The notes under the pieces: model-generated | Seen by the model: only the letters and a program-made list of their open reading frames with translations | What the model was told of the DNA's origin: nothing | Database searches by the model: none | Made by a program: the position numbers and the translations under genes | Shown here: piece by piece, positions 24,371 through 34,364 of the stretch | Layout: each line of letters starts with the position of its first letter | Position numbering within the stretch: the first letter of the stretch is position 1 | From: Tannerellaceae bacterium | GTDB lineage: Bacteria; Bacteroidota; Bacteroidia; Bacteroidales; Tannerellaceae | Reading direction: 5' to 3' | Length of the DNA stretch: 37,548 bases | NCBI GenBank assembly: GCA_031264865.1 | Contig: JAISDJ010000060.1 | Coordinates: forward strand, 1 to 37,548

Positions 24371-27037
24371 TTAAAGCTTATGTATTACCCGTAGCATTTG
24401 TTCTCCCAAGCCAATGGTGTATCCTTGTGACACAAATACCACCCGGCCAAACGTATCGGCAATCACAAAAACAGGTAATATCGTACTGTTTGGTAATTTC
24501 ATAGCCGAGGCTAGCATATCTGTAATCCTATTATCACTGTCTATACCATAAATAATAGTAGCAGGAAGTGTTCCAAACTCATTTGTATCGAAATTTTTCC
24601 GCCCTTGTTCATCTTTAAATAATAAGATGATGCTCCGGTTCCATTCCTCTAAGTCTTTCGAAACGGCTGCGATGTCACGCATCGCATGATTGGTTGGTTC
24701 CTGCCGTGCGCCAAGAATCCCTATTACAAAATAACCCCGTCCGGTTGTAGATAAGATACTTTTTTCCTCTCCACTGTCGGCCAACCTGAATTTTTCTTCT
24801 GCATTAATACTACCGATTACCTGTATATCGTCCTGATTTTCCCGCATTACTAAAGAGATTTTAGTCGTTTTATCTGGCATGATACGGAAAGATGAAAGGT
24901 TGGCTAATACATTTCCTTTGGCCATACGAGCACCCGTAACTAGCACATAATTACCTTCATCTATCGGAAGGGGCTTTTTGAGTAGTTGGCTCCATGTATC
25001 ACCTAATCCCATATCTACCTGATTTCCGGCTTCAAAATTTAATGTTTGCAGTTTGCCGTCAGGCAGTATCTTAGCAATCGTGAAATGACTGTAATATTTA
25101 GGATCGTCAAGCGCTTTTACAGGCGTGTAAGATGCCTTTACTTTACCTTGTGCGGATATGGCCGGAGCGCTTGCTTCAAAATCGATGTCTGTCCAGTTCG
25201 GATTGGCGAAATATTGTACTTTACCTGCCACCGGTTCGATACGTGCAGGTATCCCCAAACTTCTGGCTATGGATACAAAGAATATATTCCGCGAATCCGT
25301 ATCAGCTACCCGTGCATTCCATACGCCCATAGGCATAACAGGGATTCGTTGTGGATTCAGTTCATCTTTTAGGCTAATATTCTTCTTTACCCATTCTACC
25401 AATGCTTGTGGATTCTCTTTCGCCTGCGAGGCTAATTCCGTTTGTATCGCCTGTTGGAAAAAGGAGCGATAGCTTGTTACTAACTCATTTCGTACCCTAG
25501 GGTTTTGTACGTAATCGTAAAACAACGAACTATTATCTCCTGATGAGTTTATCAAATGATCTGTAAATGCCGAAGCTGGCGTATCCCGTAAATCTTTGGA
25601 AGAAACAGTTTCCAGCAACGCCATGGCAGCAGGAAGCTTATCGGTAGCAGTCGAACGCAGGAAGTTTTCTATTTCCATCCAATTGCCACGGCTGCGGAGC
25701 AAGAATTGGGTTGTTTTCTCCGGATCCGTTCCCAGTTCGTTTGCTAATGCATGTGCTTTTTCTTCTGTATAGAAAGTAGCTACATATCGATTGCGAATCA
25801 CATCCTCTTCCTCCATCCGCAGGGCATTTTTTTCTTTTTGTTCTTCGGTAACCTGTACGGGTATGGAGCCATCGACGGGAGGAATTATATCCAGCGGTAA
25901 ATCAAACGTATCCCCCGGCTTTTTATCTAATGTAATAGAGACTTCAGCGTCTTTTCCGAATGATATTTTACCAAAGCCAAACCAGCCGTCTTTTGTTACC
26001 CAAACCAACATATCTCCCTTACCGGCGGAAAGGAATGTTTTCCCTTCGGCATTGGTGAATTTATTGGCTACGGTAAAGAATTCGGCATAATTATATATTT
26101 TAAATTCAACCTGGGCATTGCCGGCCGAAGCTCCGTCTGCATCTGTTACGGTAACAATACATTGGGCTATAGGAGCATAATTTTCCGTTACATTTATTTC
26201 TGTATAGCAACCGGTCGTTTCCATGATCTCTTCCGGTCCGTCATAACTACCAAACACTTTTGTGTGCATTAGCATACCCCGAAAAGCCGGTCCGTTAAAC
26301 CAACCCATATTCAATACAGGTTCCGGTTCGCATGCTCCTAAGAAATACCATTTGCCATCTACCCACGCTTCCACCCATGCGTGATTATCATCGGTATGCG
26401 CCCAGCGAGGCGTATATACCTGACGGGCAGGAATACCTACCGAACGCAAAGCTGCAACGGTAAAAACAGATTCTTCGCCACAGCGCCCATAGGCTGTTTT
26501 GACGGAAGCTAATGGAGAAGAAGTGCGCGAATCGGATGGCGTATAAATCACTTTTTCATGACACCAGTGGTTCACTTCCAATACGGCATCATACAAGGAA
26601 AGGCCTTTTACCCGATTTTTTAATTCCTCATAGAAAAGCATGCGGCTCTCGTCTAAGTTCTCATTATTGACTCTTATTGGCAATACAAAATGACGGAAGA
26701 TCATTTCCGGTATCTCTTTCCCCCAGGGCATTTCTGTTTTAGCCTGAAAGGTTGTTCGGATATTTTTCAGATAAAAGTCGCCACTATAATCTGTTATATC
26801 TCCTAAAGGCATATAAGCATATAAAAAAGAAAGCGCCTCTTGTTCTTCTCCGGTTAATTGTTCATTGAAGATGGAGAATAAGTCCCCATTGGAAAGGACG
26901 GTCTGTTTGTTTTGAAAATCATTTACAACTTGTTCTCTAATTACTTTATCGGTAATAAAGTGGCCGGTTTTGCTGCATCCGGCGGCAATTATTAAGAAGA
27001 TGCTCAGATATATGGCGATACACTTTTCTTTACTCAT
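24371..27037 (-). CDS. Large lipoprotein with transglutaminase-like core and C-terminal thioredoxin-like region
   Basis: With the ATG at 27037 the protein has 888 aa and a lipoprotein signal (LIIAAGC, Cys21). A transglutaminase-like core (about 140-245) has the nucleophile Cys186 in TAYGRCGEESVF and His219 in DDNHAWVEAW. The usual third-residue position (Asp-Pro) reads GACEPEP instead. A beta-sandwich domain (about 250-340), a mainly helical region, a second transglutaminase-like segment (FFVSIARSLGIPARIEP) lacking an obvious Cys, and a C-terminal thioredoxin-like fold without CxxC follow. Such proteins are probably periplasmic peptidases or cross-linkers. The ORF-track start at 27154 would cross the promoter and is rejected. 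Confidence 0.82.
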   Translation of the reverse strand: MSKEKCIAIYLSIFLIIAAGCSKTGHFITDKVIREQVVNDFQNKQTVLSNGDLFSIFNEQLTGEEQEALSFLYAYMPLGDITDYSGDFYLKNIRTTFQAKTEMPWGKEIPEMIFRHFVLPIRVNNENLDESRMLFYEELKNRVKGLSLYDAVLEVNHWCHEKVIYTPSDSRTSSPLASVKTAYGRCGEESVFTVAALRSVGIPARQVYTPRWAHTDDNHAWVEAWVDGKWYFLGACEPEPVLNMGWFNGPAFRGMLMHTKVFGSYDGPEEIMETTGCYTEINVTENYAPIAQCIVTVTDADGASAGNAQVEFKIYNYAEFFTVANKFTNAEGKTFLSAGKGDMLVWVTKDGWFGFGKISFGKDAEVSITLDKKPGDTFDLPLDIIPPVDGSIPVQVTEEQKEKNALRMEEEDVIRNRYVATFYTEEKAHALANELGTDPEKTTQFLLRSRGNWMEIENFLRSTATDKLPAAMALLETVSSKDLRDTPASAFTDHLINSSGDNSSLFYDYVQNPRVRNELVTSYRSFFQQAIQTELASQAKENPQALVEWVKKNISLKDELNPQRIPVMPMGVWNARVADTDSRNIFFVSIARSLGIPARIEPVAGKVQYFANPNWTDIDFEASAPAISAQGKVKASYTPVKALDDPKYYSHFTIAKILPDGKLQTLNFEAGNQVDMGLGDTWSQLLKKPLPIDEGNYVLVTGARMAKGNVLANLSSFRIMPDKTTKISLVMRENQDDIQVIGSINAEEKFRLADSGEEKSILSTTGRGYFVIGILGARQEPTNHAMRDIAAVSKDLEEWNRSIILLFKDEQGRKNFDTNEFGTLPATIIYGIDSDNRITDMLASAMKLPNSTILPVFVIADTFGRVVFVSQGYTIGLGEQMLRVIHKL

Positions 27038-27056
27038 GATTGTATTTTGTTTGGTA

Positions 27057-27064
27057 CAAATGTA
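27057..27064 (-). promoter_or_regulatory. -7 box of the transglutaminase-like gene
   Basis: TACATTTG on the minus strand is a perfect TAnnTTTG match 20 bp before the ATG at 27037. Confidence 0.55.
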
Positions 27065-27076
27065 ATAAACCTTTTT

Positions 27077-27094
27077 TATACTGCGTACAGTATA
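27077..27094. promoter_or_regulatory. Palindromic operator candidate upstream of the transglutaminase-like gene
   Basis: TATACTG, CGTA, CAGTATA is a perfect 7-bp inverted repeat with a 4-bp centre. It covers the region where the -33 element of the -7 box at 27057-27064 should be, a position suited to a repressor. Confidence 0.45.
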
Positions 27095-27155
27095 GGCATA
27101 TCCACTTACAATTTTTTTTAAATTTCTCCCATCCCCCCTCGCTGATAAAGTCATT

Positions 27156-27195
27156 AAGTTAAGGGTTGACGCTGTACGGTGTCAACCCTTAACTT
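27156..27195. other. Perfect 15-bp stem-loop in the divergent intergenic region
   Basis: AAGTTAAGGGTTGAC and GTCAACCCTTAACTT are perfect complements around a 10-nt loop. No U-tract follows on either strand, so a simple terminator is unlikely. It lies between the divergent transglutaminase-like gene and the antiporter gene (330 bp between starts). The rest of this gap, to 27366, shows no gene. Confidence 0.7.
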
Positions 27196-27366
27196 GACAT
27201 TGTCCCCGCCGGATTCGAAAGGATAGTATACAAAATAGCTACTGTTTTCCGTGAAATCCTGTGAAATATGCGAAATATCCAATAATTCTATTGTTACAGA
27301 CTTGCGTTTTTGCCTGATTTTCGCTTATTTTGCTGAATAAAGATTGTAAATTAAACCATCCCGCTT

Positions 27367-28887
27367 ATGCTTCACGGATTATACTCATTGGTCAGCAGCG
27401 CTGAATCTATCTTATTAATAGTATCAATTATACTGTTCTTTAGTATTTTTGCCGGTAAAGCCGGTTTTCGTTTTGGACTGCCTTCTCTGCTTATTTTCCT
27501 TGGAGTGGGGATGTTATTCGGTAGTGATGGGCTGGGAATCCAGTTTAGTAATTCGGGCGTAGCCCAGTTTATTGGTATGTTGGCATTAACCATCATCTTG
27601 TTTTCGGGCGGTATGGATACCAAATACAAAGATGTTAAGCCGATAGCTACCCAAGGTGTCATACTGGCTACTGTCGGGGTATTAGCTACTACCTTTATTA
27701 CAGGGGGATTCATCTATTATCTGTTTTTGTGGATAACGGGACATCCGACCCTTACGTTTCCGGAATCGTTATTATTAGCGGCGGTTATGTCGTCAACAGA
27801 TTCGGCATCTGTATTCTCTATTCTCAGAAGTAAAGGTATCTATCTGAAAGAGAAGCTTCGTCCTACCCTTGAATTGGAAAGCGGTAGCAACGACCCGATG
27901 GCTTATATGCTTACCTTGTTGATGATATCTTATATACAGACAGGAGGTATGAATTTAGGGGAAGCGGTATTAACCATGGTTGTTCAATTGGTATGGGGAG
28001 CGGCGGCAGGATACTTGCTGGGCAAACTAACCGTTTGGACGATTAATCGTATCAATCTCGACAACGAAGCGATGTACCCCGTTCTTCTCATGGCGGCAGC
28101 CTTCTTTACATTCGCCGCTACAACGCTTATGAAAGGGAATGGTTATCTGGCTGCTTACATTGCAGGATTAGTAGTAGGAAACAGTAAACTTATTCATAAA
28201 AAAAGTATCGGGACGTTCTTCGATGGTTTCACCTGGTTATGGCAAATCGTTATGTTCCTGACATTGGGTTTGCTGGTAAATCCTCATGAGCTTTTATCGG
28301 TCGCGGTTACAGGGCTTGCAGTAGGTGTATTCATGATCGTGTTTGCCCGTCCGATAAGTGTGTTCCTGTGTTTGATACCTTTTAAAAATTTCTCTTTCAG
28401 AGGTAAATGTTATATATCATGGGTAGGACTTCGCGGCGCCGTACCTATTATCTTTGCAACCTATCCGCTTACAGCCGGGATCGAACATGCCGGACTTATT
28501 TTTAATGTCGTATTCTTTATAACCATACTTTCATTGCTGATACAAGGAACTACCGTTACATCCGTGGCTAAATTCCTAGGTATGGTAGACGAACCGGAAC
28601 GGCAAGATGTTTTCGGAATAGAACTTCCCGACGGAATAAAGAGTGCAATGAGTGAAATAGAAATCACGCCGGCTGTATTAGAACATGGAAACAAGCTAAT
28701 GGAGCTGACTCTTCCAGATCATACATTAGCGGTAATGGTCATGCGCGACGGACGATATTTTATCCCTAAAGGAAGTACAATCTTAAAAGAAGGTGATATT
28801 CTGTTAATGATTTCAGACAATGACGAGGCTCTATTGCAGTCATACCAGGCACTAGGAATCACGGATTATACAATGAAAAAGAACTAA
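27367..28887 (+). CDS. Potassium/proton antiporter (CPA1 family, NhaP2/CvrA type)
   Basis: This 506-aa protein has about 12-13 membrane helices (residues 10-390), with CPA motifs in the core: SSTDSASVFSILRSKGI and LELESGSNDPMAYML, containing the Asp residues expected for cation/proton exchange. A cytoplasmic RCK-C/TrkA-C-type domain follows (about 425-500; LPDHTLAVMVMRDGRYFIPK and EGDILLMISD), which gates such antiporters. Family members export K+ or Na+ in exchange for H+ in the inner membrane. It is 26 bp before porX in the same direction. Confidence 0.9.
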   Translation: MLHGLYSLVSSAESILLIVSIILFFSIFAGKAGFRFGLPSLLIFLGVGMLFGSDGLGIQFSNSGVAQFIGMLALTIILFSGGMDTKYKDVKPIATQGVILATVGVLATTFITGGFIYYLFLWITGHPTLTFPESLLLAAVMSSTDSASVFSILRSKGIYLKEKLRPTLELESGSNDPMAYMLTLLMISYIQTGGMNLGEAVLTMVVQLVWGAAAGYLLGKLTVWTINRINLDNEAMYPVLLMAAAFFTFAATTLMKGNGYLAAYIAGLVVGNSKLIHKKSIGTFFDGFTWLWQIVMFLTLGLLVNPHELLSVAVTGLAVGVFMIVFARPISVFLCLIPFKNFSFRGKCYISWVGLRGAVPIIFATYPLTAGIEHAGLIFNVVFFITILSLLIQGTTVTSVAKFLGMVDEPERQDVFGIELPDGIKSAMSEIEITPAVLEHGNKLMELTLPDHTLAVMVMRDGRYFIPKGSTILKEGDILLMISDNDEALLQSYQALGITDYTMKKN

Positions 28888-28913
28888 CGCCGTTTAGTAG
28901 TAAAACAAGAACG

Positions 28914-30464
28914 ATGGTAGCAAAACAAGACAGGATACTTTGGGCCGATGATGAGATTGATTTATTGAAACCTCATATTCTCTTTCTACAAGATAAAGGG
29001 TATGAGGTCGTACCCGTAGTCAGCGGGCAAGACGCGATAGACCGATGTAAAGAAGAGACGTTCGATATTATTTTCCTCGATGAAAATATGCCGGGACTGA
29101 CGGGGTTGGAAACATTGTCGGTTATCAAAGAGATAGACCCGACTGTTCCGGTAGTAATGGTAACAAAAAGCGAGGAAGAGAGTATTATGAATCAGGCTAT
29201 TGGAAATAAAATAGCCGACTACTTGATTAAGCCGGTAAATCCGAACCAACTACTCCTCTTCATAAAAAAGAATGTGCATAAGGATAAGTTTATCACTGAG
29301 ACGACAACAGTAAGTTACCAACAGGAGTTTTCCCGTATCGGGATGCAAATAAACGATTCGCTTACGGCAAACGATTGGATAGAAGTATATAAGAAACTTG
29401 TATTCTGGGAATTAGAACTCGAAAGCGGACAAACGCAAATGATGGATATGCTTCGTATGCAAAAGAAAGAAGCCAATAATTCATTTGGAAAGTTTGTGAA
29501 AAAACATTATATCGATTGGATACAACATCCCGACGACCGTCCGCTGATGAGCCCGGATTTGTTCAAGAAAAAGATATTCCCATTGCTTGATAAAGATGAA
29601 AAATTATTCTTTATCCTGATAGATAATTTTCGTCTCGACCAATGGCGCGTGATAAAGGAACTATTGGCCGGTTACTTTACATTTGAAGAAGATTTATATT
29701 ATACAATCCTTCCTACCGCTACCCAATATGCCCGTAATTCCATCTTTTCGGGACTGATGCCGGTACAGATAGAACAACTTTTCCCGGATTTATGGGTAGA
29801 TGAAGAAAGTGAAGAAGGAAAAAATCTGAATGAAGCTCCTCTTATTCAGACACAGTTCGACCGTTTCCGAAAGAAATATTCCTTCTCGTATAATAAGATA
29901 AATGATTCGATGCATGGCGAAAAACTACTGAATAATGTTCATTCGCTTATGCAAAATCAGTTAAATGTTGTTGTGTTGAATTTTATCGATATGTTGTCTC
30001 ATGCCCGTACCGAAATGAAAATGATTCGTGAACTGGCACAAAGTGAAGCAGCGTATCGTAGTTTGACGAAATCATGGTTTCAACATTCTACTACGTTGGA
30101 GCTTTTCCGCTGGATTGCCGATAAAGGTTATAAAGTAATCCTGACTACCGACCATGGAACGATTCGTGTAGATGACCCAATAAAGATTATAGGCGATAAA
30201 AATACAAATACCAACTTACGATATAAAGTAGGGAAAAACCTTAGCTATAATCCAAAAGAAGTATTTGAAATACGGGAACCCGAAAAGGTAGGTTTGCCTT
30301 CGCCCAACCTGAGTAGTAAGTATATCTTTGCCGTGAATGAAGGTTTCTTTGCTTACCCTAATAATTACAATTATTATGTGTCTTATTTTAAGAACACCTT
30401 TCAGCATGGAGGTGTTTCAATGGAAGAAATGATGGTACCGTTCATAACGATGAATCCGAAATGA
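28914..30464 (+). CDS. porX: PorX-type response regulator with PglZ phosphodiesterase domain
   Basis: PorX is known from Porphyromonas gingivalis as the response regulator linked with PorY and the type IX secretion system; homologues with PglZ domains hydrolyse nucleotide phosphodiesters. The 516-aa protein has a receiver domain (1-120) with acidic pocket WADDE, phosphoacceptor Asp56 in FLDENMPG and switch Lys in DYLIKPVNP. The PglZ domain (about 210-515) has metal-site motifs [10 protein letters not shown], a Thr near 270 in [14 protein letters not shown], and [13 protein letters not shown]. The antiporter gene precedes it and tsaE overlaps its end. No T9SS structural genes are in this window, so its output here is not known. 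Confidence 0.93.
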   Translation: MVAKQDRILWADDEIDLLKPHILFLQDKGYEVVPVVSGQDAIDRCKEETFDIIFLDENMPGLTGLETLSVIKEIDPTVPVVMVTKSEEESIMNQAIGNKIADYLIKPVNPNQLLLFIKKNVHKDKFITETTTVSYQQEFSRIGMQINDSLTANDWIEVYKKLVFWELELESGQTQMMDMLRMQKKEANNSFGKFVKKHYIDWIQHPDDRPLMSPDLFKKKIFPLLDKDEKLFFILIDNFRLDQWRVIKELLAGYFTFEEDLYYTILPTATQYARNSIFSGLMPVQIEQLFPDLWVDEESEEGKNLNEAPLIQTQFDRFRKKYSFSYNKINDSMHGEKLLNNVHSLMQNQLNVVVLNFIDMLSHARTEMKMIRELAQSEAAYRSLTKSWFQHSTTLELFRWIADKGYKVILTTDHGTIRVDDPIKIIGDKNTNTNLRYKVGKNLSYNPKEVFEIREPEKVGLPSPNLSSKYIFAVNEGFFAYPNNYNYYVSYFKNTFQHGGVSMEEMMVPFITMNPK

Positions 30465-30901
30465 AACAGATACAAATAAAATCAGTAGAAGAGATAAAAC
30501 AAGCCGCCCGAACTTTTGTTGAGACATCTATTTCTTCATCCGTTTTTGCTTTTCATGGGAGTATGGGAGCGGGGAAAACTACTTTTATCAAAGCTATTTG
30601 CGAAGAGTTGGGAGTAGAGGATGTAATCAACAGCCCGACATTTGCTATTATTAATGAATACCGGAGCGGAAAGTCCGGCGAACTTATTTATCATTTTGAT
30701 TTTTATCGTATCAATAAATTAAGCGAAGCGGAAGATTTGGGCGTAGGAGATTATTTCTATAGTGGTGCATTATGCTTTATCGAATGGCCGGAGAAGATAG
30801 AAGAGCTTCTACCGGAAGACGTTGTTAATGTATCTATTACCGAAAACCCAGATAGCACACGTACCGTTTCTATCTACACAGCTTCTGAAAAAATGTATTA
30901 A
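30461..30901 (+). CDS. tsaE: tRNA threonylcarbamoyladenosine biosynthesis ATPase TsaE
   Basis: TsaE is the ATPase that supports TsaB/TsaD in making the t6A modification at position 37 of ANN-decoding tRNAs. The 146-aa size is normal. The Walker A motif is [11 protein letters not shown] (Lys39, Thr40); the family motif [10 protein letters not shown] and the aromatic YHFDFYRI with the later Walker-B-like region [10 protein letters not shown] are present. Its ATG overlaps the porX stop by 4 bases, indicating translational coupling. Its stop overlaps the stop of the convergent GLUG-protein gene. Confidence 0.96.
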   Translation: MKQIQIKSVEEIKQAARTFVETSISSSVFAFHGSMGAGKTTFIKAICEELGVEDVINSPTFAIINEYRSGKSGELIYHFDFYRINKLSEAEDLGVGDYFYSGALCFIEWPEKIEELLPEDVVNVSITENPDSTRTVSIYTASEKMY

Positions 30902-32691
30902 TACGGAACAGGTACATTTATTTGTCCTGACAAACCTCTGAGTCGGGGCATTACATTATTTGAACGTGGAAATTGCCAGGCATTTTCAGCAGAATTCCAT
31001 TCATCCATAGGGGGAGCGCTCATTAATCCACGCCATTCAATACCATTACGAATGGTGTTTACCCTTCCCCAGTTCCCATCTGATACATAGGCATAGTTAT
31101 CCGATAAAAAACGTGAACTTGTCGGAGAGTTAATAAGTTGTCCCACAATACGGAATGTATTTCCTTCTATTCCGTTCAGATAAGATAATGCAGCAACGCA
31201 CCGGTCTATCCTTGGGCTTGTATTGGCTTTGTCGGCTTTGCGTATTCGTCCGACAATGCCTCCGCTGACAGCAGAAGATTGTTCATTTTTGTTCACGGTA
31301 CCGGCGGCAAAGCAATCTTGTATGATAGCCGACAATGTGTGGTTCGGGCCATTCCCGTTTGTACTAATCCATCCGCCAAGGCCTCCTACACAACCTCTTT
31401 TTCCGGAGATATCGCCTGCGTTGTAACAGTTACGCATGCTGAATGCGCCATATCCATACCCTTTTCCCTGTTCATCGCCCGAAGCGGAAGCAGAAGAACA
31501 GCCAAAGATACCTCCTACGGAAGTAATGGTCTCTTTATCTGATGCATTTCCACTGACAATAATACCCCGGTTAGCGCATGAGGTGATCGTAAACTTCCCT
31601 GAACCATATCCGTTTCCGTTGTTTATCGTATCATTAATACTTGACTTATCACCATAGCCATACCCGTCTCCATAACCAAAAATACCGCCGGCGAACGACA
31701 TGGCATTCGGACTGCTTGCATTGCCCCCTTTCACGAAACCATTGTTGACACATAAATAGACCATAAAAACGCCGGAACCATCACTAAAGCCATATCCGTC
31801 GCCCGAAGCATATCCATATCCGAATATACCGCCGGCAGAGCTAACTGCTTCATCGCCCTTGGTACGCCCTCCGGTAATTGTTCCGTTGTTCATGCAAGAA
31901 GAAATGATAAAAGAGCCGGAAGACGACATGGCGCCATCACAATATCCATGTCCCCGTCCTTTACCAATGATACCTCCGGTATAGGGATAATTAGAGGATG
32001 CGGCTATAACATCCCCGGTATTGGAACAATCTTCTATCAGAATATATACAGCGCCGTCTCCATCGCAGAAAGCATACCCTTCGCCTATTAAACCTCCTGT
32101 ATTTGAATGATCGGTTTCACCGCCGACAACAGTTACGTGTTTGTTATGGCAGTTACGGATAATAATAGAATCTTCGCTGCTGGCGGCATTACAAAGCATA
32201 TAGCCTGCCAGGCTCCCGGTATAAGAAATAGATTGACTAACATCCCCGGTTATTTCGCCTCCTTCAATCGTAAGGTTCTCAATCCGGGCTCCATTGCTCA
32301 AATACCCAAATAAACCGGATGCAGGATATCCTTCCGAATTAGAATTATTTATGTACAGGTTATAGATTGTCTTTCCGTTGCCATCAAAATTTCCCTGGAA
32401 TGGATGGGCTGCATCACAACCGATAGATATCCAGTAATGAGCGCCGATATCAAGGTTTTTTGTCAGCATAAAGTAAACTCCGTGATAGGAATTTCCGGGT
32501 GTCATATTAACCTGGTCGGCTAAATAAGTGAGGCCGGAAACGGAGGATATCAGGAAGGGTTCTCTTTTTGTGCCTAAACCTTCAAACGTATATCCTCCTT
32601 CATCGTTGTACCAGTCGCCTGTTTGTGCAAGCAATTGACCGACAAAAAGGAATAAAATCAACGAGATGTTACATGATATCCTCCACATCAT
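30898..32691 (-). CDS. Secreted GLUG-repeat beta-helix protein with GYG-rich loops
   Basis: With the ATG at 32691 ([20 protein letters not shown]) the 597-aa protein has a signal peptide and no overlap with manA; the track start at 32751 overlaps manA and is unlikely. The body holds GLUG-type repeats (GGIFGYG, GGLIGEG, GGIIGKG, SGGIVGR) each followed by a rung such as [13 protein letters not shown]. This predicts a right-handed parallel beta-helix as in Bacteroidales surface adhesins and peptidases. At the same point of successive repeats are Gly/Tyr/Asp/Ser-rich insertions ([17 protein letters not shown]). No catalytic domain is seen. It lies 28 bp after manA and may be cotranscribed. Confidence 0.8.
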   Translation of the reverse strand: MMWRISCNISLILFLFVGQLLAQTGDWYNDEGGYTFEGLGTKREPFLISSVSGLTYLADQVNMTPGNSYHGVYFMLTKNLDIGAHYWISIGCDAAHPFQGNFDGNGKTIYNLYINNSNSEGYPASGLFGYLSNGARIENLTIEGGEITGDVSQSISYTGSLAGYMLCNAASSEDSIIIRNCHNKHVTVVGGETDHSNTGGLIGEGYAFCDGDGAVYILIEDCSNTGDVIAASSNYPYTGGIIGKGRGHGYCDGAMSSSGSFIISSCMNNGTITGGRTKGDEAVSSAGGIFGYGYASGDGYGFSDGSGVFMVYLCVNNGFVKGGNASSPNAMSFAGGIFGYGDGYGYGDKSSINDTINNGNGYGSGKFTITSCANRGIIVSGNASDKETITSVGGIFGCSSASASGDEQGKGYGYGAFSMRNCYNAGDISGKRGCVGGLGGWISTNGNGPNHTLSAIIQDCFAAGTVNKNEQSSAVSGGIVGRIRKADKANTSPRIDRCVAALSYLNGIEGNTFRIVGQLINSPTSSRFLSDNYAYVSDGNWGRVNTIRNGIEWRGLMSAPPMDEWNSAENAWQFPRSNNVMPRLRGLSGQINVPVPY

Positions 32692-32719
32692 CTTTCTTAT
32701 ATAGGCTATCCATATTCTT

Positions 32720-33694
32720 TTACCGGATGTATGTCTCCATAAATTTAGCACCAGGCGCCGGTTGAATGGTTACCGATAGTGTATCGGCAGGAATCAATAC
32801 GGTTTGTCCCTGATGAATGGTAAGCGTATTTCCTTTATTATCCAGGATAGAGGCCTTACCAGCCATACAAATATATACCACAAAAGAATCTAAAGAAGAT
32901 AAATCGAGGCTGATAACGGTGTCAATATCCAATAAACGGGTGGTAAAATACGTACAGTCAACCAATGGCACAGGTGTATCTTTGCACGCTTTATAATGGG
33001 TACGATAATCATCGTGATACGTATAATCGATGGCATCTTTGGCCAATTCGGTATGCAGTTCGCGGGTATTTCCGTTGGCGTCTTTGCGGTTGTAATCGTA
33101 AATACGGTAGGTAATATTACTTGTCTGTTGGATTTCGGCAATAAAACATCCGGCTCCAATAGCATGTACTCGTCCGGCAGGAAGGAAAAATACATCTCCG
33201 GGCTTCACCTTATAACGCTGCATCACCTCCATAATCGTGTTATTCTCTACCCGTTTCACATACTCATCGGCATCTATTTGTTTGGAGAAACCAGAATACA
33301 AGGCAGCTCCTTCGGCAGCCTTAATGACATACCACATCTCTGTTTTGCCAAATGAATGATGGCGTTTTTCCGCCAATTCATCATCAGGATGTACCTGGAT
33401 AGATAAATTATCGCGAGCATCAATAAATTTGATAAGCAAAGGAAACCGGTCGCCAAATTGCGCCATTACTTTACCCCCCACCAACTGTTTGCCGTATGTA
33501 TGAATAAGCTCGTCCAGACTTTTCCCGGCCAGGCATCCATTAGCTACAATGGAATAGTTGTTATCAACATGCGAGAGTTCCCAACTCTCGCCAATACCAT
33601 CTTGTAGAGGAGTAATCCCTTTAAAAGGACAAATCTCGGAACCACCCCAGATAATCTTCTTTAATATAGGTTTAAATGTAAAAGGATATAACAT
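32720..33694 (-). CDS. manA: Class I mannose-6-phosphate isomerase
   Basis: ManA interconverts mannose-6-phosphate and fructose-6-phosphate and also feeds GDP-mannose and capsule synthesis. The 324-aa length fits the short bacterial form. Zinc ligands are Gln100 and His102 in LSIQVHPDD, Glu119 in GKTEMWYVI and His177 in PAGRVHAIGAG. Unlike the isomerase of the PUL, it has no N-terminal extension. It stands apart from the PUL and is more likely the housekeeping copy. It is followed by the GLUG-repeat gene. Confidence 0.95.
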   Translation of the reverse strand: MLYPFTFKPILKKIIWGGSEICPFKGITPLQDGIGESWELSHVDNNYSIVANGCLAGKSLDELIHTYGKQLVGGKVMAQFGDRFPLLIKFIDARDNLSIQVHPDDELAEKRHHSFGKTEMWYVIKAAEGAALYSGFSKQIDADEYVKRVENNTIMEVMQRYKVKPGDVFFLPAGRVHAIGAGCFIAEIQQTSNITYRIYDYNRKDANGNTRELHTELAKDAIDYTYHDDYRTHYKACKDTPVPLVDCTYFTTRLLDIDTVISLDLSSLDSFVVYICMAGKASILDNKGNTLTIHQGQTVLIPADTLSVTIQPAPGAKFMETYIR

Positions 33695-33954
33695 ATTTAT
33701 TTAACGATTAATTCTACTTTAGCACATAGCTACTTAATTCAGTATTTTCCCGATCCGACGGCTAAAGTAATCTTTTTTTCACTTGTATCCAAATATTGCA
33801 ACGAATCACTTACGGATCGCATACCTCCCCCCATCTCTTTTCTCAAGAGGTGCTTACCTTTTTTGAGAAAGATAGGCATGAAATAAGAAAACCACAGCCC
33901 TGAAAAGGGTATAGGAAACCGACAAAAAAACAAGACGAAATGTATTTGCAGGAG
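33695..33954. other. Intergenic stretch without a supported gene
   Basis: A 64-aa minus-strand ORF (33739-33933) lies here, but it has no recognisable domain and no -7 box of its own. I see no RNA gene. The 5' end of manA and its promoter should fall at the left edge. Confidence 0.5.
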
Positions 33955-34220
33955 TAATCACGCCCCATCAGGGCTAAAGATTGGGGGGAGGTTTACGTGC
34001 GATAGGGTTGAAACCCTATCCTCAGTTCTCCATTCCCTACGGGAAACAACCACGTTGTGGTAACTATTGCATCGTCACTATCTGTTTACAGAATGACTAC
34101 ACCGTGGTCTATTCCCACCGTGAATCTATTTCAAACGAGGGCCTATTCCCGCAGGGAATAAATACCTAAGGATAGGGTTTCAACCCTATTGCCCGTAGAC
34201 CGTCCCCCAATCCTTAGCCT
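33955..34220. repeat. Structured inverted-repeat element, copy 1 (3' arm truncated)
   Basis: This is the first of two closely similar elements, offset by 412 bp. It starts TAATCACGCCCC and contains GATAGGGTTGAAACCCTATC near the left and GGATAGGGTTTCAACCCTAT near the right. The right terminus lost the last 20 bp or so compared with copy 2 (it ends TTAGCCTGC). A 62-aa ORF (33981-34169) runs through it but is a by-product of the repeat. Confidence 0.85.
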
Positions 34221-34364
34221 GCAGATATACTTGCGCTAACGATTGTCCCATAGTTAACCGTTTTGGGTTGTTAGTGGTACGAATTTACAATAAAATATGA
34301 ATATGTTGTTCTAATGAAAGGAGTGAAATTGTCGGTCAAATATAATTAAAATTAACGAATGAAG

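Noticed and set aside
33739-33933. 64-aa minus-strand ORF
   Set aside because: No recognisable domain or promoter; composition not convincing as a protein.
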